Assembly (NCBI GenBank): GCA_932521035.1
Contig: OW051496.1
Location: 2,232,001-2,296,000, forward strand
Source: Oscheius dolichura
Taxonomy: Eukaryota; Nematoda; Chromadorea; Rhabditida; Rhabditidae
Length of the DNA stretch: 64,000 nucleotides
Reading direction: 5' to 3'
The translations under genes and the position numbers were made by a program. Below, piece after piece: positions 1 through 11,520 of the stretch; the first letter of the stretch is position 1, and each line of letters opens with the position of its first letter. The notes below the pieces were generated by a model, which was not told the DNA's origin, did no database searches, and saw only the letters and a list, made by a program, of their open reading frames with translations.

Positions 1-824
1 TGATCCAAATCTAGACTAGAGGCATGGGATATGTTATGGAATATATGGAACTCGGCAGTCTTCATAATGGTTATCATTTTTTATTTCAATTTTAAAGAAT
101 GTCAACAGAAATCCACGATGTCTCCAAACATTATGACATGCAGTTAATCGCCTTGTGGATCGAACAAATTGGCTATGGGCTACAATATCTGCATGAAAAT
201 GGAATACTTCACAGAGATGTCAACCCTTCAAAGTATACATTTTCTCTGTTTATTAATACTCGTTTTTAGCATCCTTTTAGCAACAAGAACTCATTTAAAA
301 CTGACCGGCTTTGGACTGGCTAGTAATATTCCTCACAAAAATACCGATACTTCCGGGTAAACGACACTTCTTTTTCCCTGTAATGTTGTTTTTCCAGTCC
401 CATTGGCACCGACCCCTATATGGCCCCGGAAATAGTGGGAACAGAAAATAATTATGGAGCCCCGGCTGATGTTTATTCGTTTGGAATCACAATATGGGAA
501 ATATTCCACAGGAAGTGATTTATTCGTTAGAATTTCATCGTTTTTATGATTACAGATCTCCATCGAAATATTTCATGATTTTCGTGGATCATTCTGGAAG
601 TTCTTATGAACTGCCAATGGAGTCTACCGAAATGAATGAGCATACGTATAAGTTTGTTCAATAGTTCGTTTATTCGAAAGCAAATATATATGATCAATTG
701 TTTCAGTTGTTGGCACAAAAACCCATTGAAGCGACCGTCTCTGAATGAGATTACGGAATACTTTCGGTTTAGCAAATCCGGTTTTTCAAATTCTTCCTTA
801 GGTATCTATTTAATTTGCCAGTAA
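1..824 (+). CDS. Protein kinase C-lobe, 5' end outside window; pseudokinase-like
   Basis: This is the C-terminal two thirds of a serine/threonine-type kinase domain that enters from outside the window. The first visible exon encodes GYVMEYMELGSLHN, the hinge and helix D. An intron ending tcaacag leads to EIHDVSKHYD and the catalytic loop, which reads HRDVNPSN: the usual Lys of HRDxKxxN is Asn. The magnesium motif reads GFG instead of DFG. APE is present in YMAPEIV, followed by SFGITIWEIF and the late C-lobe motif CWHKNPLKRPS. Exon boundaries match the paralogs downstream. Loss of both catalytic Lys and DFG Asp suggests a catalytically weak or dead domain. No Kelch exons follow; a foldback repeat begins just after the stop near 824. 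The N-lobe cannot be assessed. Confidence 0.75.
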
Positions 825-845
825 TACTCTGCTAACAAGGGAACT

Positions 846-1410
846 TTTTCAATAAGCGATGCGTTCCGGCTAAAGGAAGTACATCATTCGATAGAGAAGC
901 AAAAGTTGTACAAGGAACTGTTGTCAGTAAGTGCCTAATGCACGTTTCAGTTACACCAACCCGTAAGATCTCGGCAGAACAGCCGTTTTGCGGAATATCA
1001 TTTTGAAATGAACGCATGCTTCTAGGTTGCAGCGTGGCGCAACAGGTAAGCGGTAAGAAAGCGAACCTATGGACGAAAGTTCGGTTCCCCGGTTGTTTTA
1101 TTTGCTTTTTTTCTTTTTAGCGGTATTATTGCTTCCAGCACTTTATTATTGAAGTGTACCGCTGTGTCCGGCCGGTTAATAAATATTGAGCGTTGTTATT
1201 CGTCACAAACCGTGAAAACCACAATAGTTCTTCAAAGCAAAGCATGCGTTCATTTCAAAATGATATTCCGCAAAACGGCTGTTCTGCCGAGATCTTACGG
1301 GTTGGTGTAACTGAAACGTGCATTAGGCACTTCAACAGTTCCTTGTACAACTTTTGCTTCTCTATCGAATGATGTACTTCGTTTAGTCGGAACGCATCGC
1401 TTATTGAAAA
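846..1410. repeat. Foldback element with ~175-bp inverted arms and a tRNA-like loop
   Basis: Bases 846-1021 and 1240-1410 are near-perfect reverse complements, for example gcatgcgttcatttc against gaaatgaacgcatgc. The ~218-bp loop carries a tRNA-like stretch at about 1030-1095, with an A-box-like TGGCGCAACAGGTAAGCGG and a B-box-like AGTTCGGTTCCCC, followed by T-rich sequence. It lies between the end of the first kinase and the first recognisable exon of the next one, where that gene's 5' exon would be expected. Confidence 0.85.
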
Positions 1411-1426
1411 CGTTACTTTGTAAGAA

Positions 1427-3300
1427 ATACCTTCTCATCCCTTCAATGAATGTAAATTTTTGGAAGCATTGAAAAGTGGAGGACAAGGGGTTGTTAGAAA
1501 ATGTTTTCATAAGCACTATGGGTTTGATGTTTTATTTTTTTAAATAAAGGAACATTTAAGGTATGTAGCCCTTAAAGAATTCTTCCATAATGATAAACAG
1601 TCCGCTCAGGTGAATATGCGTGAGATAAAACTTCTTATCGAGGTATTTTTTTTTCTCATTTTAGACTGGCTGCTCTTAGTTTGTCATTATGTTCCAAAAA
1701 TCTAACATTCTTCTCTAATGTGTACACAGCTCGCCAAATTTCAAAAAATCGGCGAGGCAATCCCTATGGTCATTTCTATTCTTGTTTTTTTGTGTTTTTA
1801 AATCAAAATTAAAGGGAGTAGCGGTAGTATTTGCCATGGCGTTGGGAGAACCCCCGATGTTCTACGGTTTACTGCAGTTCTCCAAAAGCAGGAAGCAAGT
1901 TGAATTAGTCAGAAAAAATTGCAAAAATGTGGTTGGCCCATAAAGGAGTCGAACTCGAGATGAAAAAACGCAAAAGATTCATAGCCTAGACCACTATCCT
2001 CTAGGCTACTGCTTCACATTTCTAGAAGTCGCTTTTATGGTTCCCGTTTCGACAACCGTTTTAGTTGATTTTGTCAACTTTTCTGGCGTCACTGTCTCGT
2101 TACCAGGACTCGAGAGTAAAAACTGAAAGCGGCTACTGACATAACTTTTTACGCTCTTTCGAACGGTATAGGTCTCGAGCCATGAAGTCACCTTAAAGTT
2201 AAAACATTCCCTTGTTAGTCACATCCAACTTTTGGTTTTTTGTTCGGGTGTGGCATTAGCGCGCACAACCACAAAACTGTTTTGGCCATTTTCTCAAAAT
2301 TGGGACTTTAGAACCCGTTATTTTTTGTCTTCTAATGCTTCTGGCGACACGTAACCACTGATTTTCAATATTGTAGTGCCCAAAACATGAAAACATTGTA
2401 CAAATATTGGCAACAATACATTGGGATTCCGATCCAACAAGGTGTGTTGGTTACATCATGGAATACGTTGATAGCGGCAGTCTTCATGATGGTTTTTGAC
2501 ACCTGATATTTTTTTGTTATAATAATTACAGTTTTATATAACCAGGCCAACGCTGGCAGTAATATTTTATGCTATGATTGGATTGGACAAATTGGAAAAG
2601 GCATAGCACTTCTCCATAATCGTTTAGGAATCATTCACCGGGACATTAAACCCGAAAAGTTGAAATCGGTGTTTTAGAGAACTTCCCAACTTTTAGTATA
2701 CTTGTATTCAAAGGAAGTCGACTGAAAATATGCGACCTTGGAATAGCTCGACACGATGATGAGAAAAGCAAAACCGCAGGGTAAGGCCTAACAGATTTTC
2801 TTTAAATAAGAGCAGTTTTCCAATCTCTTCAAGTTCTTAGCAGTTCATTGACATAACAGTTTGACAGACAAATTTCAGCGTCGGTGCATATCGCTACACA
2901 GCGCCAGAGGCTTTAGGTTCAAGTAGATATGGGTTCCCAGCAGATATCTATTCGTATTCTATTACCATATGGGAAATCCTACACAGACAGTATGCTTTTC
3001 CATTTTTCTAAATCTTGGCTCTTCAGAATACCTTACTGTGAGCTGGGGACCCTTCATTGGCTTGAGCTAGCAAATGACGTTATTCATAAAAAAATCCGCC
3101 CAACTATAGACACGAATAAAATGGAAGGCGATGTGGTAGAGTTTATTAATAGGCACGTACCCTTTTCTGTTTCTTGTTTGTAGAAGCCCACACCAATAAA
3201 TGACACAAGCTGTAAATTCAGGTGCTGGCATCCAGTTGATACTCAAAGACCTCCAATAAATGAATGCCTTGAATTTTTCCAGACAAAAATACAAAAGTGA
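1427..3300 (+). CDS. Protein kinase, divergent member (HRDIKPEN, DLG)
   Basis: Exons from about 1427 encode LEALKSGGQGVV, a glycine-rich loop, then YVALKEFF with the VAIK lysine. A long intron (about 1642-2365) contains a tRNA-derived repeat. The next exon gives KHENIVQIL and GYIMEYVDSGSLHD. The catalytic loop HRDIKPEN is complete and the magnesium motif is DLG, a tolerated DFG variant; YTAPEAL supplies APE. The C-lobe ends RCWHPVDTQRPP with a stop near 3300. The last intron, 3153-3221, appears to be GC-AG (ag|gcacgt), because reading from AG into TGCTGG restores the RCW motif of the paralogs. The first exon is not evident; the foldback at 846-1410 sits where it would lie. Probably an active kinase if it is expressed. 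Confidence 0.72.
1925..2020 (-). repeat. tRNA-derived SINE head (family copy 1)
   Basis: On the minus strand this reads as a tRNA-like module, with A-box-like TAGCCTAGAGGATAGTGG and B-box-like GAGTTCGACTCC. It is followed by TTGGGCCAACC and a gcaaaaatg-type tail. A related module at 51.79-51.90 kb has the same ggccaa/attgcaaaaatg tail on a different tRNA-like head. It lies inside an intron of the kinase gene. The acceptor stem does not pair convincingly, so I do not call a functional tRNA. Confidence 0.55.
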
Positions 3301-3716
3301 TCTATTTTAATCGGTAGACTGATAAAAAATTATATTTGTTCCGTATATTTCAGCAACCAAGAGGAGGGGATGAAGAACAATAGCTCTGCGAAGTATGAAC
3401 AATCCGCTTCGAGGTGTGAAATCGTCCTGCTCTTCCATATTTATACTGTAGTATACCGTCTATCACCAATCCACAACATTGACTGATTCTCTATGTATAA
3501 TTATTGAAACGCACAACATAAAATGATAATAATGTTTGCTCCCGGGCTTCTTTTCGTATTTGAAAGGGAGAAAAAGGTCACCACTATTGGCTATGGCAAG
3601 CCGAAACCCTTATGACCGCCGATAAGGGCGATCGATAGCGACTCTCCCAAGCCAACAACTTTCTCTTGTTATTGTTTAACATTTTATTATGTGAACCATT
3701 TGCATATATCATTTAG
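3301..3716. other. Intergenic gap between kinase genes
   Basis: No coding exon is recognised. It should hold the 3' end of the upstream kinase (a tttcag at about 3354 could lead into a short further exon) and the 5' region of the next one. I see no repeat with a clear partner elsewhere. Confidence 0.5.
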
Positions 3717-5626
3717 ATGCCCATCATGAAAAGGAAACACATTAAAAACGAACAGAAACCGGTCAAAAAGTCCCCTTTCACCGGAAGCAAATCCATCGTC
3801 AATTATCTTCACAGAACAAGGCAAATTGCAGCGCTGGAAGAGCTACTATCACCGACGCGTGAAATTACTGTCGACGGTAGAGTTTCTCCAATGTTTTCTT
3901 AAAAGAAACATATTTAGGCCAAAAAATTCCTTGTTATTCTCTGCGTTCTTTTAGACTTGAGGAAAAAAGTATTGGAAGTGGGGGTGACGGCATTGTTCGC
4001 AAGGGATACCACAAGGGATACGGCAAAGATAACCAGTTAATTTCCTTAACTTTATGCTTCTAACTCATTTTAGCGCTGTTGCTGTGAAAATATTTCATTT
4101 TTTGGATGCTAATAGCCAACGAGAGCTTCACTTTTTGATTACAGTACGTTTTCAAAGGGAATATAACCCCCAATTTGGGAGAAAGACCAGTCAGATATAA
4201 TCCGTTTCCACTACCTTTGACAATTTAGCGAACAAAAGCGCCTGTATTTCAAATTCAAATTGGAAATGAAGAACTTTTGCTTGATAAATTCTTAAATGAT
4301 CCCGTAGTGAAAGAACCAGAGATTGGCAATCGACCATAGTCCATTTCCAACGGATATTCCTCGAGAAATCCTCTCCGCTACGGGACCAGGAGACTTTCAA
4401 ACCTGGTCCCATAGCGTCAAATTTGAATCCGCGAAATATCCGTAAAAAACGGACTATAATATAGTTTGTAGCATTCACATGAGCACGTAATACGCCTCTT
4501 GGGAATAATTTGGGATGGCGCTGCAGTTTACAGTGACAGTTTCAATATGCAGCCCATTTATTCCGGCTACATTATGGAGTACATGGAACTTGGCAGCCTT
4601 CACATCGGTCCCCCCATTTTATTTCATTAGAAAACTTTGATTTTTAGTGATTCATGACCTCTCTATTGAGTACAGTACGCCACGCATATGCCAGTGGATT
4701 CAACAGATCGGCTTGGCTCTCCAATATCTTCACGGACATAAGATAATTCACCGAGATGTCAAACCAACAAAGTAGTCTTTTCTCTCTATATTTACAGTTT
4801 TGTTCAGCGTTCTTTTAGCCGCGATAGATCATCTGAAACTGGCGGATTTCGGGACGGCCAGGAAACTTTCTGACAGAAATACCAACACATCAGGGTAGGT
4901 CTTGTTGTCCTAGACTCTTTCTAGGTATATTTGTTCCAGTCATATTGGTACAGACTGTTATATAGCGCCTGAAGTTGTCACCTCAAATGATTACGGCCCG
5001 CCAGCTGATGTCTACTCTTATGGAGTCACTATTTGGGAAATTTCCCACAGGAAGTATCTCTATTGAAATATTTGACTCACATTAGGTTTATAGACATCCA
5101 AGGAAGCATTTAAAAACAAGGAAGGATGATCAGCAAAATGTTTATGTCGAGCTGCCTATGGAATCAAATAAAATGGACAAGAATACATCTGATCTGGTGA
5201 GAAGGTTATCTATTTTGGGTCAGGAAAGATAAAAGATGGCATTTTAGCTGTTGGCAAACTTGGCAGCCGACGAGAGACCGTCTGTAAGCAGTATAGTCCA
5301 GTTCTTCGAAGGGAGAATACTGGAAACGAAATCTGTGGAGGGCAATCCTACTGTAACTCATGCCTCTGGCAGTGAATTCAACTGGATACTTCTAACGAAG
5401 AGTTGTATAGCTATAAGTTACCGTAAAAGGAACAAGAATGCTAATGAGGCCAACAGGAGACGACCAGGTAGATAACCACGCCTTTCTTACTTTTGTATTA
5501 CGTTTAGGTAAAGGGCAGACGAATGTCTACGACACACTAAAACGGGAATTGTATTCTCTAATCCGAATTCATCCCGTCTTTAGCCATATTGAAGAAAGTA
5601 AGCGGCGTTTTCAGACTTTACTGTAA
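3717..5626 (+). CDS. Protein kinase with basic N- and C-terminal extensions
   Basis: The ATG at 3717 opens a basic N-terminal exon (MPIMKRKHIKNEQKPVKK). The next exon has the glycine loop IGSGGDGIV, then AVAVKIF. The intron after HFLIT holds two MITE modules. Later exons give HSHEHVIRLLG, GYIMEYMELGSLH, the catalytic loop HRDVKPTN, ADFGTARKLS, DCYIAPEVV, and a late C-lobe ADERPSVSSIV in place of CWxxxxxxRPS. All main catalytic residues are present, so an active kinase is expected. The C-terminus carries a lysine/arginine-rich tail ending in NRRRPGR and a last exon to 5626. Splicing on from 5621 to 5749 would instead add a few residues. An AATAAA lies at 5856. The closest relative in the window is the 17.2 kb locus (shared GTARKLS and CYIAPEVV). 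Confidence 0.8.
4187..4460. mobile_element. Two adjacent MITE-like modules in a kinase intron
   Basis: The second module, about 4336-4457, has imperfect terminal inverted repeats starting atagtccatttccaacgg and a central ctccgctacgggacca block. It matches the element at 47.84-47.97 kb. The first module, about 4187-4335, includes aaatgatcccgtagtgaaa, whose reverse complement recurs in the intronic element at 25.84-26.00 kb. Together they occupy most of the intron, and the acceptor lies about 15 bp beyond the second module. Confidence 0.7.
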
Positions 5627-6098
5627 CTCTTCATCTTTTTGGGAAATTCGTTCTAAAGAACTTTTGGGGCGTTGTCTGACTACTATAATCTGTTTTCGAA
5701 ATTTCCGAAAAAAAAAAATCAATGAAACTGATCGATATCTACTCTTTCAGAAACCCTGAAGAAAAACTTCAATGATCTTCTTTTTTGGGAGCAGAAGAGG
5801 AGATCTACTGTACCTAACCGCTGGCCAAACGAGATGATGGAAGATGTGCTAGATTAATAAACATTTTCACTCTTTGTACACGAAGTTGAACCCATGGAAA
5901 AAGAGAAATCAATGAGAGAGAGCCCTAAGATAACATCTGTAAAGTACTTGTCTCTTGCTGCTTTCCTTTGACCGCGTTTCCGAAGCTCGTGTGCTTCAAA
6001 AGCCCTTGCTGATAACAAGAATCGATAAAGTTCTCCAGCGATTCATTTATTTTTGTTAATTTCATCACTGCTTGCATACATTTTACACCTTTTACAAG
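5627..6098. other. Kinase intergenic region with recurring upstream block
   Basis: A candidate poly(A) signal for the upstream kinase lies at 5856. Further on, the block cttgctgataacaag plus tcgataaagt (about 6003-6035) resembles sequence at 19.91-19.95 and 21.03-21.06 kb. That may be a shared promoter or 5' leader of the coiled-coil kinases at 6.1 and 21.1 kb. Inference only. Confidence 0.4.
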
Positions 6099-8102
6099 AT
6101 GACCAGGAGAAAAGTATCCAAGATAATACTGTGAGTTTTAAAGTTCCCAGAGGTTTTGAAAGAGCGGTTAAGAGAAAACAAAAAGTTAAAAAATGAAAAT
6201 ATGGAACTAGCCGCTAAAATTACTGAATTAACAGAACGAAATAGAGAATTAGCTCAATTCAAGGAAGAACATGACAAACAGGTTAGCTTCTATAGAATTC
6301 AAAACTTTCTGTTCGTTTTAGTCTACAGAAATACAGAATGGCGACTTCGGAGCACTTGATAAAAGGGAAGTAAATCAAATAACAGAAATCCCTGTAGTCG
6401 GTACACTTATCTCGACCTGTTTCATGCCATACACACTTTTAGAAACAATTCCGTCTTATACTGCAACAGATGTGGATGCTAAGCAATATATAGCTGGTGG
6501 AATGTCTGGTATCGTTCGCAAAGGATGGGATAAAAATCACCGGTATCTTGTTGAGAAATAGACCAGCATCTAAAGGACTAATTTTTCGTGATGGGTAGTA
6601 ACCTCCAAGTGAATTTTTTAATTGTTGTATACTGCCGGCCCTGTTCTACTCATTTTAGGCCAGTCGCTGTTAAAACGTTTTTTCAATTGGACAAACATGC
6701 TGCAAATGAAATAGCTGTCCTCGCCACGGTATTTCTTTTCGTTTCGAATATCTCGCCTATGTTAAAGGAACCGTCAGGGACCTTGGAGCGGGGACAGTGG
6801 TCCTGTGGCGACTGTTCCCGTAAGCGTCCCCTGCGTTTGGCGCGCATTTGAATTTTGAACGTTTTATCGTATTTCTTCATATTTTCTAGTGATTTCTTGA
6901 TCTGCCTTCCCTTATTCATGAACAGTAAGATGAACAGAGGGCCAAAATAAAATTTAAAAGGAGAGGAAATGTGTCAATTTCGCATACGTGAAAAACACCT
7001 TTTCGCGGGCTTTGACAAACCCCGCGAAAATCTACCGTCAGCTTCCTAGGTCCCTGACAGTTCCTTTAATTACAACATGTGTTAGCTTTACTTACTTTTA
7101 GCTGTCTCATCCAAATATTATTGAATTATTTGGGGTACTTTCTGACGATAGCACGGCAATAACCAGATTTGGTCTGTTAAACCTGATCTATTCCGGTTAT
7201 GTGATGGAATACATGGAGGGCGGCACCCTCTACGCTGGTCTGCTCCATTTAAATGCCTCTTTAAAAATTGCCTTGTTCAGAAATTCACGATCCTTCCAAA
7301 ACCTATGGTATGCTGCTTACGTGCATTTGGATTGAGCAAATCGGTCAGGGCTTACAATATCTCCATGGCAAAGGGATAATTCATGGAGATGTCAAGCCTC
7401 AAAAGTAGGCATTTCCTTTTTCTATTCAGATATTTTTCAGTATTCTTTTTGCATCGAGAACTTGTTTGAAACTGGCCGATTTTGGATCGGCTGCAAATTT
7501 TTCTGCGGAAGGCAATAATTTTCCCGGGTAAGTGCCCCTATTCTATTGTTAAATTAAATAATTATGACCTTTCCAGGCCAGGTACAGATCCCTACCGTGC
7601 TCCGGAAATATCGAAAAAGTATGGTCCTCCAGCTGATGTTTATTCACTTGGAATCACAATTTGGGAACTTGTACACCGGAAGTCCATTAGTTGGAATTTG
7701 TAACTGATCTTGTCTCTGCAGACATGCACACGAACATATAAAATATTCTAAGGACAGAGATGGAAATATTTGTGTTGAACTACCCATAGACCTCTCTAAA
7801 ATGGACAAGGAGCTGTCTCATCTTGTACAAAGGTTTATTTCCCCTTTATATCGTCTTATAAATTATAAGTTATAATTAAAAGAAAACGTTTAACGCATCT
7901 TTAGTTCTTGGAGTTATTCACCCAGCGAGAGTCCATCCGTATCAGTGATAATTAGTTTCACCGAAGCAATACTCTTAAGGCCGTAAGTATTCAGATCTGT
8001 AGTTGTAAAGTTATTTTCCAGATTCATTAAGATATTCAAATTTTTCTATGTTTCTTTCTTTGAAATAGTACAGCAACTGATATGGATTCCCAGCTCTCCT
8101 AG
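6099..8102 (+). CDS. Coiled-coil protein kinase with HGD catalytic loop
   Basis: ATG at 6099 (MTRRK) splices into a charged coiled-coil exon (RLRENKKLKNENMELAAK). A linker and a weak glycine loop (AGGMSGIVRKG) follow, then PVAVKTFF. A 300-bp TTAA MITE occupies the next intron. Downstream exons give SHPNIIELFG, GYVMEYMEGGTLYA, the catalytic loop HGDVKPQN with HRD Arg replaced by Gly, ADFGSAANFS and PYRAPEI. The C-lobe ends SWSYSPSESPSV, so the usual RP is also lost. The catalytic Asp and Lys are present, so activity is possible but regulation by activation-loop phosphorylation is unlikely (known for non-RD kinases). The stop is taken as TAG at 8100. An exon at 8272-8360 could add a basic tail ending FQRRNR if splicing bypasses that stop. 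Confidence 0.75.
6766..7065. mobile_element. TTAA-flanked MITE, copy 1 (300 bp)
   Basis: Both ends carry the terminal inverted repeat AGGAAC-GTCAGGGACC, flanked by TTAA at 6762-6765 and 7066-7069. TTAA duplication and AT-rich target choice are typical of piggyBac-type transposition. It lies wholly inside a kinase intron. Three relatives are in this window (31.8, 34.3 and 60.6 kb). Confidence 0.85.
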
Positions 8103-8445
8103 GAGTATAACACAGAAGATGTCTCGTGAAAGGGTTTGTGATTTTAGCAAAGTCTATAGTTTTACGGTTGCAAAAAATGAAATGGAATATCTGATCTCAT
8201 TCTGTTGAAGTCTTTATTTAGCGCTGATCAGAAGTAACTAGTCCTTTACGTTCTAAATCTTCATTTATAGAAGCCGAAACCCACCAAACTTCAAGCTCCC
8301 AAAGTTCCCAAAGGTCGACACAATTCCAGTCGTGCTAAATTTCAACGACGCAACAGATGAGCGTCTGTGCCAATTGCTATTTCTATCAATCATTCACTTC
8401 AGATTGTACCCAAAAACTCTATAACCAATTTTGAACGAGCAGTAT

Positions 8446-10027
8446 TTATTCAATCATTCTGCGAATTCTCTCAAGACTCTTCTGTTTGAATGAAGATTTT
8501 GTCTTGCTTACAGTACTCCTGACCAAGAAATGTGTGAAATCCAGCAGATGGGCATAGAATTCATCCCAATTGGTTACAAATTTTGCCCGTAAAATTGGTC
8601 CGAACTTCAGTAAAACAAGGAATTTCCTATCCTTCGCTGGGAAAATAGTCACAGATAGCGGTTCCTCGTCATCGTCTATAATATGTTGGAAACATGTGCG
8701 GTCATCGTCTATGACATCCTCGAAATAAGTGTGCTCCAAGGGCTCCAGTATGGTTCCCTTCACCGAGTTGGGATCTTCTTTCTCTAGGCAATGATAGACG
8801 CTCCATTGAATTTGCACTTCCAGTTGAAAGTTACCGTATAGAATTTGCTGAAAATGGTTTTATTTGTTTTTTGGATCCGAAGAAAATTAACCTGTAAGCA
8901 GAAGTAAAAATCAGCCATCACTGGCGGTGGCGGAGCGGAGCCAACATCCACAAAAAGAGCGCCCTTATAGACTTTCGGCAGCTGATGAAAAAGGCGCTCC
9001 ACGTATTCAACCGTATTTTCTTTCACATTGAACTCTAGGTTTGGCTAAAATCAACGAGGGTCACCTCAATTAGGGGAATTTTTACGGCTCGGTCCTCGAT
9101 AGTCCAATCTCCTGCACCCGTAAAGTCCCGTAAAGTATAAAGGCGTCACAGATTTGTAACAGTTTTGAATAATGATGATTCTTGTGCCGAGAGTTTACGG
9201 GTGCCGGGGATCGTACTATCGAGAACCGAGCCATTTTTCGACCTTATTGTGCCATTTGTTCCATTTTCTTTGAATTTTTTCTAAAGGTTAAAAACTGACC
9301 ACATCCTTCAAATTACTGGCTAGATTGTCATATTTCATCTGGATGACTAGATGTCTAGGCTTCAGGATCCGAATGCCCTCCGAAAGAGAGCTCTCATTGC
9401 AAGCTACCAGTTCCCGACACCGTGTACCGTGTTCTTCGCACTGTTTGATGAATTCGCGAGTGAGAAAATCGTTCTAAAACTACAGTTTATGAGAAGAAGA
9501 GTTAAAATGTTCACCTCGAAACGAATAAGCTTAAAATGGAAGTATTCAAAGGCTCTCGCAACGAAGAATTTCCTCCAGAATCGAGCTGTCCCTCCAGAAG
9601 TATCCAGGCTTATCTTGAAATTAGGCTCACAGCCGGTTTCATAACAACGATGACGGTAGGCCGAATATTGGCAGATTCCCAGACCCTGAAGCGGGAATTC
9701 GAGGATTTTTAAACGGGGCATGGACTACCAGATGTTCTCCGATAGTGAGATAGTCGTAATAGATCTTCAGGTACTTTTTCTGGCCGTCTATGAACTCGCT
9801 AGCCTGACGACAGCTTTTATACATTCTGCTGAAGCCAAGGACGCTTGTCTGAACTTTTTAGGATCATTACGAAGTCGGCACACCTTCCCAATTATTCGAA
9901 GCAGTAATTCCCGCGGTAGAAGGTCACCATTTTTATTTGGATGGAACTGAACATTTCTATTTTCTTTCACGACAAAAAAGTGGAGAAAACTTACAAGATA
10001 GGGAAAACGGCGCCTCCTTCGTCCCAT
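8446..10027 (-). CDS. F-box protein, probable; reading frame possibly disrupted
   Basis: Minus-strand exons start at 10027 with MGRRRRRFPYL, a 47-bp intron, then an F-box-like block LLPRELLLRIIGKVCRL followed by FRQASLAS. F-box proteins link substrates to Skp1-Cul1 ubiquitin ligases. Later exons include FEYFHFKLIRFE, NDFLTREFIKQCEEHG, EYVERLFHQLPKVYKG, FYFCLQ and a last exon ending ERIRRMIE. To join the F-box to RMYKSCRQASEF and then to the MPRLKILEFPL block, the frame must change near 9840 and again near 9720. Either I have missed small introns or this copy is frameshifted. Relics of the FYFCLQ exon recur at 16.95-17.04 and 20.69-20.89 kb. The intron at about 9037-9300 holds a foldback repeat. 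Confidence 0.6.
9085..9236. repeat. Foldback/MITE with ~35-bp inverted ends
   Basis: ggctcggtcctcgatagt at the left end is inverted as actatcgagaaccgagcc at the right, and cacccgtaaa pairs with tttacgggtg. It lies in an intron of the minus-strand F-box gene. Confidence 0.75.
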
Positions 10028-10684
10028 CCGAAATACCGTAATCTAGTAGTTGGTGGATAGATAAATTCGAGGAAGTTTACGAGAGCCTAATCGATTGGAA
10101 CGGCTCAACCGGAGGAGAGGCGAGGGAGGGAGGGAAGAGAAAGGTCAAGCCAGCGCGGTAAATAATGATGACAATTCGCCAAAAATGATGACAAATAATC
10201 TATGCATACTACGGACGAACGGTAAATATCCAAAACTGTTAGGGAAATATCGGAATTCCGGGGGTTTCGGAACGGAAGACGGAAGTACTTCTTCATAGGG
10301 GTGCCCCATATCTTCCCGTCATATAAACCACGCCGTTACTCATAGCTGTTAGCGTTGGATTCAAAATGATTGCAAGATTGAACAACTTCACTTTGTCTCT
10401 CTTGATCAACCCACCACCCATTTCAATAGTTTCCTTGCTGAATAACTTACTGCTCAAGATTCGCCCTCTGGAGGTTCCAAAAGGCAAATTTCACTCTACT
10501 ACTTGGTACCTGGTTTTATACCGTCTGTGGAATCACTGAATTTTGTCCCACTGTGGGACTCAACATAACGATGACTCTCCTACCAGCATGAAACATAGAT
10601 CAAACGGTCGAGTAGAAACATTTTGAGCCGAGCCGAGCAGTGTACATCCCGGTTCAAAACCGTAGCCGGTTGGTACTTGTCGGT
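10028..10684. other. Intergenic region upstream of the F-box gene
   Basis: No exon is recognised. A purine-rich stretch (10115-10145) is low complexity. Open frames on both strands overlap each other and show no family motif. Confidence 0.4.
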
Positions 10685-10925
10685 GACTCTGTATCCTTAG
10701 TTCCGCGGAACTAAGTAATATCAGCATGAGATCAATATAATTTCCCCTATTTTTTTATTTATGTTTCTAAAACATCGTTTTATTCTTATTTATGTTTCCG
10801 AATACATCGTTTTACTCTATATATGCAATATTATTTATTACTATTCAGTTCAGCGCTGAAAGAGTGAACTGTTACTTAGTTCCGCGCCGAGTACGCGCGC
10901 TGTTACTTAGTTAGGATACGGAGTC
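10685..10925. mobile_element. 241-bp MITE with 9-bp target duplication (Mutator-like)
   Basis: The ends are GACTCTGTATCC and GGATACGGAGTC, imperfect inverted repeats extending into cttagtt. The flanks carry the identical 9-mer CTTGTCGGT at 10676-10684 and 10926-10934. A 9-bp duplication is characteristic of Mutator-like elements. No transposase is inside. Confidence 0.8.
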
Positions 10926-11149
10926 CTTGTCGGTGAATCGCGCGTGGTTTGACTTTACATCGGGGTAGTGCCAGCTCCGGGAAGGTAACTTTGTCGCACA
11001 GAGCTTTTCAGTTGAGGTTTCGTGAAAATCTTTTTTGGCCAAACTTTCGAGGGTGGTCGATTACCCCTATCCCCAAATTTTCAGGGATGTAGTGCATAAA
11101 ATAAAACCAGGACGAGCACAACAAGTTTTGCAAAATGTCCGCCGTCCGC

Positions 11150-11520
11150 CGTGCGTACCGATTTTCGTGGTGTAGTGGCTAAGAGGCCGGTATTATCATT
11201 CGAGAGGTCGGGAGTTCGATCCCCACTGGGGGTAACTCTTTTTGCTTTTTTGTTTTGAGGTCCCGGAAACTTCCAAAATATTTTTCAAGTGTTTTTCGTT
11301 GCGGGACCCGTTCGTGGTGGGACCCCAATCGAGAGGTCGAGGGTTCGGTTCCCCCTTCGACCAATATATTTTTTGCTTTGCCCCTTTAGCATTTTTATAC
11401 CATTCCAAAATGTTTTCGCTGCGGGACCCGTTCGCGGTGGGATCCCACTGCTGAGGTCTGCAGCTCCATCCCACCTCCGGTCAATTTCGCTTGCTTTGTC
11501 TTTTGAGCCTGACTCTTTTT
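11150..11520. mobile_element. Helitron-related 5'-region fragment with tRNA-like module and GGGACCCGTTCG repeats
   Basis: A tRNA-like stretch at 11166-11232 (A-box-like GTGGTGTAGTGGCTAAGAGG, B-box-like GAGTTCGATCCCC) is followed by tttttgcttttttg and gaggtcccggaaacttc. Related units then repeat, each with gcgggacccgttcg and a gaggtc...ttc block. The same succession of tRNA-like module, tttttgcttttttgg, gaggtcc and gggacccgttcg occurs in the left part of the Helitron at 34.6-35.0 kb, so this is probably a fragment of a related element. No complete terminus was found. Confidence 0.6.

Noticed and set aside
11166..11232. Functional tRNA gene
   Set aside because: A- and B-box-like sequences are present, but the acceptor stem does not pair and the context is a repeat family. 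The same applies at 1030-1095, 1935-2020, 34670-34738 and 51790-51895.
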